This document shows positions 34,951 to 46,921 of a stretch of DNA of 64,000 nucleotides, one piece after another. The notes under the pieces are model-generated. The model had not been told where the DNA came from. It was given only the letters and a program-made list of their open reading frames with translations, and searched no databases. This DNA comes from Calendula officinalis (taxonomy: Eukaryota > Streptophyta > Magnoliopsida > Asterales > Asteraceae), in the NCBI GenBank assembly GCA_963853835.1, contig OY970828.1:1789501-1853500 (forward strand), read 5' to 3'. The translations under genes and the position numbers were made by a program. Position 1 is the stretch's first letter; every line of letters starts with the position of its first letter.

Positions 34951-35684
34951 TATATAACTTGTAATATACTCTACAAATTATATATAAAAGACTCACAATC
35001 GAAATTATCTTTTACGTTAAGAAAATAAAAACAAATATTTTCATAAAACTAAAAATAAATAAATATTTTTTCATATTATAAAGTTTAGAGGGTAAAGTGT
35101 TATCTTATATATGCCATTAAAGTTTATGAGATAAAAGGAAAAGAATAAAGTCTAAGGGGTAAATTGTTACTTTTTAAGGTTTAGAATAAAAGAAAAAAAC
35201 AATTTGATGTTGCCAGGTTTCGAACTCGGATACAGCGGAGAAAGAAGCATTAATATATTAGCAACTTCAAAGTTCTTCATAAAGTACTGTACTTACGTAT
35301 TTTTTTTGTCTTCAAGATTCAATACAACATTTGTTAAACACACACTGAACTTTCTACAAAAATCTGAACTATTGATCACGTACTCACTCTGCATAAGAAA
35401 TGTGATACTTGAACATTGTGTGTTCAAATTGATGACACTGAAATACACATCTTAACTGTCTCATCTTCTACAATCTGATATTTATATTCATATATTCAGA
35501 CTGTCAACATTTTTAGTGGGAAATTTCAAAATAACCCAACATATTATAATGGAAAATCCTTTTCCCTGTTTTTGTCCTAGTCTTTATTAAAACATATTCT
35601 ATGTTTACCTTTCTGTCTTCGGCTGCTAGACTCTGACTTACTGCGTCACGAGTTTTTTTTATGAATTCAACATTAAGATTAGTA

Positions 35685-35948
35685 CTCCCTCCGTCCCACA
35701 AAAAAGTTCCCATTTCATCTTGGCACAAGTTTTTAGGTGATAGTTAGTGGTGGGGTCATTGGTATTAATTTTGATTAAAATATAAGGTTTGATTGGAGAG
35801 AGAATGATAGTTTGTGGATATTAGTAGTGGGGTCTATAAGAATAATAACATTTTATTATGTGGAGCCCATCAAATGTGAGAAATGAGAACTTTTTTGTGG
35901 GACAAAAGTTTTGTTAGAAATGAAAACTTTTTTGTGGGACGGAGGGAG
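35685..35948. mobile_element. Stowaway MITE (264 bp)
   Basis: Near-perfect terminal repeats CTCCCTCCGTCCCACAAAAA and TTTTTGTGGGACGGAGGGAG, flanked by TA, match the classic Stowaway consensus. It is the sharpest member in the window and a relative of the copy at 33328. Confidence 0.9.
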
Positions 35949-36067
35949 TATATGCTTATTTCTTCAATTATTGCGACAACCACGAACGTGACATCTATAT
36001 ATACATATATCAACTGTAGTCAAAGATGACTTTGACCATGGTTGGTCTGCAGACCTACCTTTTTATA

Positions 36068-36379
36068 CTTCTTCCGTATTGAAATAAGTGACATAAATTA
36101 GATTACACATTTTTAAAGTAAAAGATTAAAGTAGAGGTTAAAATAAATTAAAATACATAGTTAGTTGAGGATGAGTTCCATTTTTCTTGAATAAAGTGAT
36201 ATTAATGAGTTTTAAAAGTAAAGGTAAATGTATAAGGATAATTTTACTTTATTAAAGTGGATAGTTAATGGATATGGGTCCCACTATTTTTACCAAATAA
36301 GAAAAGTTTTCAAAGTGTATAACTTATTATGATATATCCCAAAATTAAAAGTGTGTCACTTATTTTGATATGGAGAAAG
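36068..36379. mobile_element. Stowaway-like MITE, 312-bp family, copy 2
   Basis: Terminal repeats CTTCTTCCGTATTGAAATAA and TTATTTTGATATGGAGAAAG are flanked by TA and more diverged than copy 1. Confidence 0.8.
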
Positions 36380-36725
36380 TATGTGAATTGCCTTGTGTAG
36401 ATTTCATCAAAGCGATGTGGGATACATCAGTTCTCAATTTTGTTAGTTTTAGTAACATGAAGGTGGCCTTTCGAATACTGGGACTGTCCATTTTTCTAAA
36501 ATGCAAATATTTTTCCAAATAGCAAGTATCTTAACTAAAAATTAAGTATTACTAATTTAAGAAATTCTTAAATAAATTATATATAGTGAAAATAATTATT
36601 TGAGACATTTTTTAAATAGAAAGTTAAATATTCAGACAAAATACTTACTTATTGTGAGATCATTTGTCTTATTTCGTTAATTAAAATGACACATATACCC
36701 TTTTATTAAGTATATATTTCATTAA

Positions 36726-37111
36726 GGTCCGGATCCGGTGATGACTCTTTTCCCGGTGAGGACTGCGAGAACTCCAAAAAAACCTCTAAAAATGATCCAA
36801 AACAAACTTTTTTCAAAAACTTTCTTTTTTAAACATTAAAATCGCAGCATATAAGATTCAAAAAAATAAAAAATTTTAAAAAATGATCAAAAAAAAAATA
36901 TGGATCATAATAATGATCCACAAAAAAAAATATGGATCATTGTTATGATCCGCAAAAAAAAGTAGATCATAATTTTATTTTCAAATTTTTTTTTTGGTCA
37001 AATGTAGTAATAATCATGGAGAGTTATATATATTTTTTTCAGAATTTTTTGGAATGTTTTTGAGGTATCCTCACGAGTCCTTATCGTTTTTTGAATCCTT
37101 AAAGGATCCAC
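36726..37111. repeat. GGATCC-ended foldback repeat, copy 1
   Basis: Both ends carry GGATCC, with CCGGTGAGGACTGCGAGAAC near the left end. The middle holds several GGATCATAATAATGATCCA-like short palindromes and A/T runs. An inverted, diverged copy lies at 55629-56024. It looks like a MITE-type element, family not known to me. Confidence 0.65.
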
Positions 37112-37480
37112 TTCTATTCCATTAACTATTATGATAAGTTAATATATTTATAGAAGAAAAAGTAAATCAAATGTTTGTTAGAACTTGGATGGTATATATT
37201 TGGTCTTGCTGTGATAGAATGTGACTTGTCAAAGGTCCTGCATTAATTATATTAAAATAAATCCACATCGTTTTAAAAGTTTTGTCTTTTCTAAGCAACC
37301 ACTCTTCATTGCTTTATTTATTTTTCTTCAATTATTGTGACAGCCATATTATAAACATTATAAGCAAAGCCAACTTTTACCAAGTCAACTTTAATTAATT
37401 AAATTTGCTAGATCCCAGAAGTTTAAATACCATAAAGAAAGTAAAAAAAGTAATAATCATCATCCAACTTGGAGCAAAAA

Positions 37481-40400
37481 ATGTCATCAATGGAGATACT
37501 AACCATATCCTTCATTTTCTTCCATGCATTATTCACTTGTACCATAGCAGTAGACACCTTATCCGTAAACCAAACCATTAGAGATGGTCAAACCATTGTT
37601 TCGGCCCAAGAATCTTTCGAGCTCGGGTTCTTTAGCCCGAGCAACACCACCGAAAACCGTTATTTAGGCATATGGACAAACGATTAGCAACCGGAACTGT
37701 TATTTGGGTTGCAAATAGAGATAATCCGATTAGTAACAAATCCGGCGAGCTAACTTTAAATCCCGGAGGATTGTTGGTTCTTCGCGATTCAACCACCAAC
37801 CGAATCATATGGTCGTCGAATTCATCGAGAAACGGTACCGGAAACACGGTGGCTCGGTTATCGGATAATTCCAATTTTATTGTTTTTGATAGTGAAGATG
37901 GGCCGGATGATTACATATGGCAAAGTTTCGATCATCCAACGAATACGATCATGCCCGATATGAAGTTTGGGAGGAATTTGAAAAGGGGTGTTGTTACAAA
38001 TTATACATCATGGAAGGATGATGATGATCCTTCTTCGGGCCAGTTTATGATTTATATGAACTTTAGTGGACTTCCACAAATATTCCAAATGAGAGGAGAT
38101 CAAGTCCAATATAGGCTCGGATCTTGGAACGGGCTCGCGTATAGTGGCAACACGAACAACCAGCCGAACCCGATTTACCGTAACTGGTTTTATTCGGATA
38201 GTGTAGAGATTTCGGCTATATACGTATTAATTGATGAGAAAGTTCTTACCCGATTGACGGTATCTCCCGAAGGAAACATGGGACAATGGATTTGGTTAAA
38301 CCAATCTCAAGGATGGTTTATGTACGGATCACTCACGACCGATAGTTGTGAACGATACGCGTTGTGTGGGGTCCACGGAGTTTGTGACATCTCACAATCC
38401 CCGAATTGTGGGTGTCTACGAGGGTTTACGCCTAAAAAACTCGATCAATGGGATATAGCCGATTGGACGAGTGGTTGTCAAAGGGAAACGCCTTTGAATT
38501 GTGACGCTAATGAAGGGTTTCGAAAGTACTCGTTTTTGAAAATACCCGACACCGGAGGATCGTGGTTCGATAGGAATATGACTTTGGAGCAATGCAATGT
38601 GAAATGTAAGAATGAGTGTAATTGTACGGCTTATGCTACTTTAGACATCAAACAAGGTACCGGTTGCTTGTTATGGTACAATGAGTTGATCGATATGAGA
38701 ACACTTCCAAATAACGGGCAAGACATATACATACGAATGGCTGCAATTGAATTAGGTAAAAGTCGAATCTTGTTATAAGCGTAAATAAGAAAGTGAGATG
38801 TACGTGATCTGGTTTACGTGAGTCACGGGTTCACATAAACCAGACCACATCTCATTGTTCTGGAATGAAAAAGCGCGTAACCATGGAATTTATTATTATT
38901 TACAGCGAAAGATAAAACGAGCTCGGGAAGTAAAAAGAAAGTTTGGGCGGTTGTCGTCCCCATTTGTCTAGGATTAGTCATTTTATTACCATTATGTATG
39001 TTGATTATTATGAAGAAGAAAAAGAATAAGAAAGTAAAGGCACTAGGTAATTTTTCTTTTACTCGGTGTTCCTTTCTACGTTTCGATATGGTTATTATCC
39101 TCTCGATCTTAACATAAATTTTGTTTTACAAGGGGGGCGTGATCCAATTGTCGAGAAAGATAGTCTAGACCTTCCAATGTTTAGTCTTTCGACGTTGTCC
39201 TTTGCAACCAACAACTTCTCAATTGATAATAAGCTAGGACAAGGAGGTTTTGGGCCAGTTTACAAGGTAATACTTAAATCCGAAACATAATTTTGGCATA
39301 CAAATTGGATTACAAAGTGTATAAAAGCATATATACTCGCAAATTGAAGGGAATTCTTGAGGATGGACGAGAAATTGCAGTGAAACGGCTTTCAATAGGT
39401 TCTACGCAAGGAGTTGAAGAGTTCAAGAATGAGGTTATATTCATTTCAAAGCTTCAACACCGAAATCTTGTCAAAATTCTAGGTTATTGCATCGAAGGGA
39501 TGGAGAAGTTACTAGTTTACGAGTATATGCCTAACAGCAGCCTCGATATACTTCTATTTGGTAAGTTAAACGTAAGGCGATTATACAATAACAAATTAAA
39601 TTTCAAGAGAACTAATGTATGTATTAAACCTTGTTATAGACGAGAATAAAAGAAAAATACTCGAGTGGCCACAACGGTTTCATATTATCAATGGTATCGC
39701 TCGAGGATTGCTTTATCTTCATCAAGATTCTCGCCTTCTGATAATTCATCGAGACCTTAAAGCCGCTAACATTTTACTTGATCATGAAATGAACCCGAAG
39801 ATATCAGATTTTGGTCTTGCAAGAAGCTTTGGAGGGAATGATGCCGAAACAAATACTAACAAAGTTGTTGGAACATAGTAAGTTTTTATCAGATATAATC
39901 ATTATAAGATATAATAATGTTAATTTGTAAACCTGACCGAAAATCTATTGCAGCGGATATATGTCACCGGAGTATGCAGGGGATGGGATATTTTCAATAA
40001 AATCAGACGTATTTAGCTTTGGAGTTTTAATGTTGGAGATCGTGAGTGGGAAGAAAAATAGAGGATTTTACGACGAAGCTACATTTCACAATCTTCTTGG
40101 ACATGTAAGTGAAATAATATTTGGTGACAAGGGTAGTGAATCAAAAAAAAAAAAGTCATTAATTTTGCCAGAGGTCTTTTTATAAGCAGTCTCTTTACCT
40201 CTGGGTAGAGTTATAACTGTCTACATCTTACCTCATTGTTTTTTTGTATATATGTGGTTCTTGGTAACACATTTTTTAGAATATTAGTAAAAGTTTTTAA
40301 TTAATCGATTTTTTAGGCGTGGACACTCTACAATGAAGGAAAGAGTATAGAACTAGCTGACCCATGTTTGAGCGGGTCGGGCCATATACATGAATTATTG

Positions 40401-40625
40401 CGGTCGATTCACGTGGCTTTGCTATGTGTTCAACATAACTCGGATGATAGACCGAACATGTCTTTAGTGGTTACAATGTTGAGTGGTGACGGTCAATTGC
40501 CCGACCCGGAACCACCGGGTTTTTACGCTGAAAAAGACGGAAAATTTGGCCCGGAAACTTCATATGGCATGCAGACAAAAAGCTCAAACAATGATTTAGT
40601 GTTTACAATTTCGGAGTCTAGATAG
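37481..40625 (+). pseudogene. Copy C: G-type lectin S-receptor-like kinase with one-base deletion
   Basis: The exons are 37481-38755, 38906-39046, 39133-39266, 39350-39560, 39640-39877, 39954-40104 and 40317-40625, totalling 2,459 bp, one base short of a whole frame. The lesion is near 37674: the family text GIWYKRLATG (ATATGGTACAAACGA) has lost a T here, so the frame stops after TND. Everything downstream is conserved: B-lectin, CERYALCGVHGVCDISQSP, PAN (CNVKCKNECNCTAY), a membrane span, LGQGGFGPVYK, EIAVKRL, HRDLKAAN, DFGLA, SPEYA and the tail to TAG at 40623-40625. One deletion in an otherwise clean gene means a very recent loss, a segregating null allele or an assembly error. The ATG at 37481 (or 37490) starts the signal peptide. 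Confidence 0.88.
38795..38853 (+). repeat. Inverted repeat in intron 1 of copy C
   Basis: Arms at 38795-38820 and 38832-38853 pair over about 22 bp with a small bulge (GAGATGT...TCTGGTTTACGTG against CACATAAACCAGACCACATCTC), giving a short hairpin. Copy B has an unrelated hairpin in the same intron. Confidence 0.6.
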
Positions 40626-40916
40626 AGAAGATTTTTAGATGTAGGGTCATTTGTGAGTTAGTAATAAATATCAGGGTTCAAATATGTAATTATACCTAAA
40701 GGAGCAAAGTGTTATTAGTTTCTAAATATTTCGTACTTATATTTTTATTTTTAGTTATTTAATCATTAGGTGCAGGTAACAAAATGTAGATATCATATCA
40801 TTTCACACATGTACAAGAAGATGTTTAGGATTGCAATTTAAAGCATTTTGAAAATATAAATAATCTAAAATAGTATCTAAAATAGTGTTTGATAAAAACT
40901 ATGGAAAAATCAACTA

Positions 40917-41229
40917 TTTCATACGATTCAAAATAAGTGATACACTTTAAGTTTCACGGTTTCTGAGACAAAAAATTATAATAATGGTTAAATTATATTA
41001 ATTGGATGTTAGTGAAAATGGTCTCATACCTTTTGAATAAAGTGAGATTAATGATTTTTAAAAGTAAAAAGTAAGGGTAAATGAGTCATTTCATTTTGTT
41101 AAAGTAGATAGTTAGTGGATGTGGATCCCATTATTTTTTTTGCCATATAAGGCAATTTTTCAAAATGTATCACTTATTTTGAATCACCCAAAAAAGAAAC
41201 GTGTATCACTTATTTTGAATCGGATGAAG
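40917..41229. mobile_element. Stowaway-like MITE, 312-bp family, copy 3
   Basis: Ends TTTCATACGATTCAAAATAA and TTATTTTGAATCGGATGAAG are flanked by TA. The interior is homologous to copy 1 (34638). Confidence 0.8.
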
Positions 41230-41714
41230 TATTTGGATTTTGGGACACTCAAAATGGAGTTTTAAAAGAGCAGGTGGAGATGTGCTTGTTGCGTTTTAAA
41301 AACAGATTATTTGCATTTTACATTTTTACCTATTAACTAAACAAATAATCAAGTTTATGAAATACTAAAAAACTTATTGTCTTATTTATTGCGATTTCGA
41401 AAGTATAATAAAATCCAAAAGTAATTTTTAAAATCACAATTTATAATTAATGATTATCTTATTATCTATCATAATTAATTTTTAATAAGAATCCAAACAT
41501 TCTTTAAAATCACAATTTATACACAGTGCCGGAGACAGCAGGGAGCTAGCTGGTGCTAGGCCCCCAAACCAGGCCCACTTCTTTGATAACACTCAGCCCA
41601 CATGACCATAGCCCCAGGCCCCCAGCCCCCATATAAATATATATATAATCCGTATCATTTTTTGACTTTTTTAATTTTAATTTTTGAACGGAAATTATTA
41701 TTTTACCCCTAAAT

Positions 41715-41810
41715 AACAAATGTCCGCAAAAGGATTTGAACCCTTGATCATAAAGATGAAGAGCAAAAACACCATATGGATAGGCCAAAGGCCTTTAGGT
41801 TAAATCGACT
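41715..41810 (-). mobile_element. Probable tRNA-derived SINE
   Basis: On the minus strand an A-box-like TGGCCTATCCATATGG is followed after about 40 bp by a perfect B box, GGTTCAAATCC (41732-41742). No poly-A tail or target duplication could be fixed. Confidence 0.45.
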
Positions 41811-42163
41811 TAGAAAACTAGTGATACATCAAGTACCCGCTTTAAACGATCCGATTTAATAACTCAAAAATTGAAAAATACAAAGGGAGAATACAACCAA
41901 AAAGTTGAAAATACAAAGTGAGAATACAACAAAACGTATAAGAATTTATCATCAATATATATCATTTTGGTTTCATAAACATTATGTTACATATAGAAAT
42001 ACATCTTTTGATATTCGTTTATGTAAACATCATATTTATATATCAAGAATAGATCATAAAGTGTATTTAGGGCCCAACTTTTGTCTATTTACACAGTATC
42101 TTTAGAATCAACAGGACGCCCCTAAAGAAGAAGTGGAGTATAGTTAAGAATATAAGTTGTTAG

Positions 42164-45100
42164 TTATCTGCCTTCTAAAAGTGTAACCGTGACAACATTG
42201 TTTGTGCATTGTGTTTCCATGGTAGAAGTCTCGCTACTTTCTGCCGTATAAAAGCCCGGATGTTTTGGTTCCGGCAATCGGGCTTTGCCACTCAACATCG
42301 TAACCACCATGGACATGTTTGGTCTATCGTCCGGATTGTGTTGCACGCAAAGTAAACCAACGTGAATCGACCGCAAGACTTCCGATTTGTGGTTTGACTC
42401 GAATGATGATGCATTAACAAGTTCCAATATGTTTCCTTCTTTATAGAGCCTCCAAGCCTAAAAATTAAAACGGTTAATTAATTAAAGACCATTTCCTAAA
42501 CATTTTTCACCAAAAATAAGCAGCAATTACCAACACGACACGGACACGACATGAAACCCGATACAGACACGATACATAACAATCAGGTTTTGGTTGAGCC
42601 TAAATGGATTCGGGTAAAAAACAAGTCTACCCGTCCAACCCATTTTTAAATCGGGCCGTGTTCGGATTGGTTTATGTATGAACGACTCGACCCGCCAACC
42701 CATTTAGTTTTATAAAGATTTTTTTATTGATTTTTTTTTATAAAGGATATAAATACTATAAAGTTTCCCTAAACCACGCCTAAAACATCTGTGAATCTTT
42801 AATTAACTTTTGAGTTACTCATGATTACCATTGTATTTGGGTCCAATTTTTATTTCTGGCCCGTCAATCTGGTTCTGTACTGCTAACCCATTTGACCCAC
42901 CAACATGTTAAGTTACATGGGTCAAATGGATAAGGTATAAGTTACTGTGATTTAAATATATACGGGTTAGAATTGATTTTGTTGACCCGAAATTATAAAT
43001 ATGTCGGATTGAGTTGATTAATTCAGACCTGTTAACCAGAACCCGCTAACCAAAACCTGACTTTTTGCCACTCTAACTTTTACATTGGCATGTGTATACC
43101 TATTATACACAACGTTTTTTTAAATTTGGTTATCAAAGATTGTGTTGAGTCCCATTTGGTTATTTTGGTAACCAAATGACCCACACGGGGAAAAATATTT
43201 AAATGAGACACAAAAAGACATGTTAGTTATCAAATATTTGACCCACGTTATTGGTTTACCAGGTCATCAATTTACCAAATGCATTATTTGACATAATTTG
43301 GACCAAGGTAGAACCGTAGAAGTAAGATTCCACTTGTTCCTTAGGGAAATAAAACCATTTTCATAATGTAAAGGCAACTTATTCGATACCCGAAAGTCAA
43401 ATATTGACTTTTTATCATCTTACATGTCCAAGAAGGTTATGGCCGTGGGATTCATGAGAAAATCCTCTATTTCTTTTACTAGTCACAATCTCCAACGCTA
43501 AAACACCAAAGCTAAATACATCTGATTTTACCGATATAATCCCGTTCCCTGCATATTCTGGTGACATGTATCCACTGCATCAAAGTGTACGTTGGTCGTG
43601 TAAATAAATTTGAAACAATGATGGAAAAAAATCGTTTATAACAAACTCTTACTATGTTCCGACCACTTTTTTAGTATTTTCTTTGGTATCATCTTCTATA
43701 AAGCTTCTCGCAGTACCAAAATCGGATATTTTCGGATTCATGTCATGATCGAGCAATACATTGGCAGCTTTGAGATCTCTATGTATGATACGTAATCGTG
43801 AATCTTGATGAAGATAAAGTAGGCCTCGAGCAATCCCGTTGAGAATATGGAATCGTTGTGACCAATCCAATTTGCTTTCCGCTGTAAAAATAATGTTAAA
43901 ATTAATTTATAGAACCTTTAACCTAATATGACCTATAAAAGTGTCACAACTAAAGAGATGAACATACAATATATATACAAGTCAAGGGCTTTGTTGGGCA
44001 TGTACTCATAAACCAATAGTTTTTCTCCCTCTTCAATGCAGCATCCTAAAAGTTTGACGAGATTTCGATGTTGAAGCTTCGAAATGAAGATAACTTCGTT
44101 CTTGAACTCTTCAACTCCTTGCGAGGAACTCGAAGACAGCCGCTTTATGGCAACTTCTCTTCCATCTTCCATCAATCCCTGTTTCATTCATATGAATGTA
44201 TGGTACATATTTATATTAAACTTTTTCAGGTTCCTGTAGTACATACCTTATACACGGGTCCAAAACCACCTTCTCCGAGCTTATTTTTGTCCGAGAAATT
44301 ATTGGTTGCACTAAGCATTGTAGACAAACTGAACAACGGTAAGTCTAGAACATTTTTTTGTTGAAATGCATCATGTATCCCTACAAAAATGGGATTTATC
44401 GATTTAGTACCATTAAATTGCAATTAGAAGCACCTTAAAGAATTTAATGGTACTAAATCGATAAATCATGGTATCATAATGGTACTAAAAAATTTTAATT
44501 GCAATTTGATCAAGTTTTCTTATATGATTTACTTATCGTATAACTTTTAACGAAGCAAAAAATATAAGTTCATCTCAGTATATTGAAATTAGAAGCAAAA
44601 TGACGTGGGTGAGCATTTGGACCGAAAAAACCCGTACCGAACCGAAAACCGACCGAAACCAAACCGACCGGTCCGATAACATGTTATCGGTTCGGTTTGG
44701 AAAATTCACCGTTTTCGGTTTTGGTTTTATCGGTTTCGGTTCGGTTCGGTCTTCGGAAAATGATGAACATATGGCCTATAAAAGCCGAACCGTACCGAAA
44801 CCGAACCGAACCAAAACCGATAACATGTTATCGGTTCGGTCTCGGTTTTGAAAATTCATCGTTTTGGGTATCGGTTTCGGTTCGGTTCGGTTAATTCTCA
44901 AATTCACGTATCATATTGCACGTTAAAGAATTTACCTTGATTCTTCTGTTTCCTCTTCCAAATGATCAAGATGAATAGTCCTAGTAGAGTCACTAGTCCA
45001 ATAATAACAGGAATCACAATGATTCTTAGCTTTCTGTCTACATTAGACAACTTTTTATCTTTATCTGCAACAAGAAATGGTTACGATTATATCGGTTCCA

Positions 45101-46417
45101 AAACAACGGGATGCAAATCGACTTAGTGGAACGAAATTGAACTCGATACTTACCTAACTCCGCGGAAGCCATTCGTATGTATATATCTTGGCCTTCGTCG
45201 GGAAAAGTTCTCATATCGATCAATTCACCGTACCATAACAAACACCCAGTATCGTATTTAACGTCCAAAGTCGCATAAGCGGTACAGTTACACTCACTTT
45301 TACACTTGACCTCACATTGCTTAATGGTCATATTCCGGTCAAACCACGATTCTCGTGTGTCCGGTAATTTCATAAACGAATACTTCCGAAACCCTTCCTC
45401 GACACCGCAATCTAACGGTATTTCCCTTCGACATCCGTCTTTCCATTCACCTAAATTCCATTGATCTAAACGCGTAGGTGTAAACCCTTTTAAACACCCG
45501 CAAAGTGGCGATTTCTCAATGTCACAACTCCCATATGGCCCGCACAACGAGTACCGAACACAACTATCCGAGGTTGGTGTTGAAAGTAGAAACCATCCTT
45601 GTGACGGGTTGTTCCAAATAAACCGGCCCATATTTCCTTCCGGGCTTAACGTCAACTTACTAAGAACAGAGTTATTGAGCAACTCAAATTTGGTGTAAGT
45701 CTCTTTCTCATTCGTAACATATTCAAACGTATAAATCGAATTTGTTCTGAGTCTCGGCCGGCCCGTAAACGAAAGCCCGTTCCATGATCCAAGTCTATAT
45801 TGGATCACATCTCCATTCTTTTGAAACAATTGCGGGAGCCCGTTGAAATCCGTATAAGACACAAACGGGCCCGGAGAAGGATCGTCGACACTCTTCCATG
45901 ACGTAAAGTTTGTCACGATACCCCTTTCTAAATTCCTTCCCGCTTTCATTCCCGGTAACGCGGTATCTCCAAAATGATCAAAACTTTGCCACACGTAATT
46001 CTCGGGCCCGTTATCATCATCAATAACCATGAGATTCCCTGTATCTAATAAACGGGCCACAGGGTTTCGACCACTTCCCTTTGTGCCCGTTGTCCAAATT
46101 ACACGATTTGTGGTCGAGTCACGGAGAACCAAAACTCCGTACGGGTCGAGAGTTAGTTCTCCGGACTTGTTTTTTATAGGAGTTTCTCTATTGGCTACCC
46201 ACGCAACGGTGCCCGTTGCTAGCCGCTTGTACCATATGGCTAAGTATCGGTTTTCGGAGCCGTTTTTCGGGCTAAAAAACCCGAGCTCGAAGCTTTCTTG
46301 TGGTGAAACAATAGTTTGGCCATCTCTAATGGTTTGATTGACAACAATGGTGTCTGTGTCGGCTAGTGAAAGAAAAGGTATGGTGAGACAAAACAAGAAA
46401 ACAAGAAATCTCTCCAT
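42164..46417 (-). CDS. Copy D: G-type lectin S-receptor-like Ser/Thr kinase, intact, inverted
   Basis: Minus-strand exons in order are 46417-45154, 45064-44936, 44380-44247, 44178-43968, 43881-43653, 43574-43424 and 42457-42164 (2,412 bp, 803 aa, all GT-AG). A signal peptide (about residues 1-20) leads to a mature start near DTDTIVVNQTIRDG. B-lectin, S-locus/EGF-like (CVRYSLCGPYGSCDIEKSP) and PAN (CEVKCKSECNCTAY) precede a membrane span at about 431-455. The kinase has LGEGGFGPVYK, Lys521 in EVAIKRL, HRD 613-615, DFG 633-635 and SPEYA. Two oddities are visible: the residue after DFG is Thr (DFGTAR) instead of Leu, and the exon 4 to 5 join encodes LYIYSESKLDW instead of LFDENK. It is probably an active RD kinase at the plasma membrane. 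It is the only copy on the minus strand, tail-to-tail with C and head-to-head with E. Confidence 0.92.
42458..43423 (-). other. Intron 6 of copy D with repeat insertion
   Basis: This 966-bp intron is far longer than in the other copies. The excess (about 42530-43080) contains ACACGACACGGACACGAC, repeated AACCCATTT/GACCCG phrases and an end reading TTTTTGCCACTCTAAC. It looks like a degraded DNA-transposon derivative. Confidence 0.45.
44605..44900. repeat. Degraded hAT-type MITE-like repeat in intron 2 of copy D
   Basis: The block opens with GGGTGAGCATTTGGACCG and consists of CCGAACCGAAACCGA phrases and their complements. The palindromic phrase AACATGTTATCGGTTCGG occurs twice (about 44679 and 44822). 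The end could not be fixed. Confidence 0.5.
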
Positions 46418-46609
46418 TATTGACGTGGTTGTAAATTGTAATGATAGACTGATAATATGTGGTTATATTTAAGATATCGGCAAAAATGGTTGAGAGAGAT
46501 CCGAAACAGTCCGCATTGATGTTCGAAATAGTGAACCCCAATGCAGAGTTAATGAATCGTTGACCGGATGCTTCCAGAGTATTTTGAATAAAACCATTGA
46601 CTTTATATA

Positions 46610-46921
46610 CTTCCTCCGTATCAAAATAAGTGACACACTTTCTATTTTGAGGTGTATCAAAATAAGTGACATACTTTGAAAACTTTCCTTAATTGGTAAA
46701 AATAGTGGGACCCATACCCACTAACTATCTACTTTAATAAAATGAAATTACCCTTATACCATTACTTTTACTTTTAAAACTCATTAATATCACTTTATAC
46801 AAGAAAAGTGGGACTCATTCTCCACTAACTATGTACTTTAATCTATTTTAACCTTTACTTTAATCTTTTACCTCAAAAACGTGCAAGCCAATTTGTGTCA
46901 CTTATTTTGATACGGAGGAAG
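46610..46921. mobile_element. Stowaway-like MITE, 312-bp family, copy 4
   Basis: Terminal repeats CTTCCTCCGTATCAAAATAA and TTATTTTGATACGGAGGAAG are flanked by TA. It sits about 190 bp upstream of the start codon of copy D. Confidence 0.85.

Larger units (their letters stand above)
32973..37480. other. Spacer between copies B and C, MITE-rich
   Basis: No gene is supported in this 4.5-kb spacer. It holds Stowaway-like MITEs at 33328-33593, 34638-34950, 35685-35948 and 36068-36379, a 45-bp tandem duplication, and a GGATCC-ended repeat at 36726-37111. At about 33125-33290 a poly-T/poly-A bounded stretch with CTTGAACGGCAAAGATC resembles the 3' tail of a retroposon. The final 100 bp are the promoter region of copy C, with a weak TATA-like TTTAAATAC near 37421. 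Confidence 0.5.
40626..42163. other. Spacer between the 3' ends of copies C and D
   Basis: Copies C and D converge here. No gene is seen. A 312-bp-family MITE lies at 40917-41229 and a probable SINE at 41715-41810. A block at about 41522-41640 contains GTGCCGGAGACAGCAGG and several GGCCCCC/CCCCAGGCC runs and may be a hAT-type fragment. Confidence 0.45.

Noticed and set aside
37469..37480. Upstream extension of copy C starting MEQK
   Set aside because: The first codon is TTG, not ATG; the first ATG is at 37481 and it leads directly into the signal peptide.
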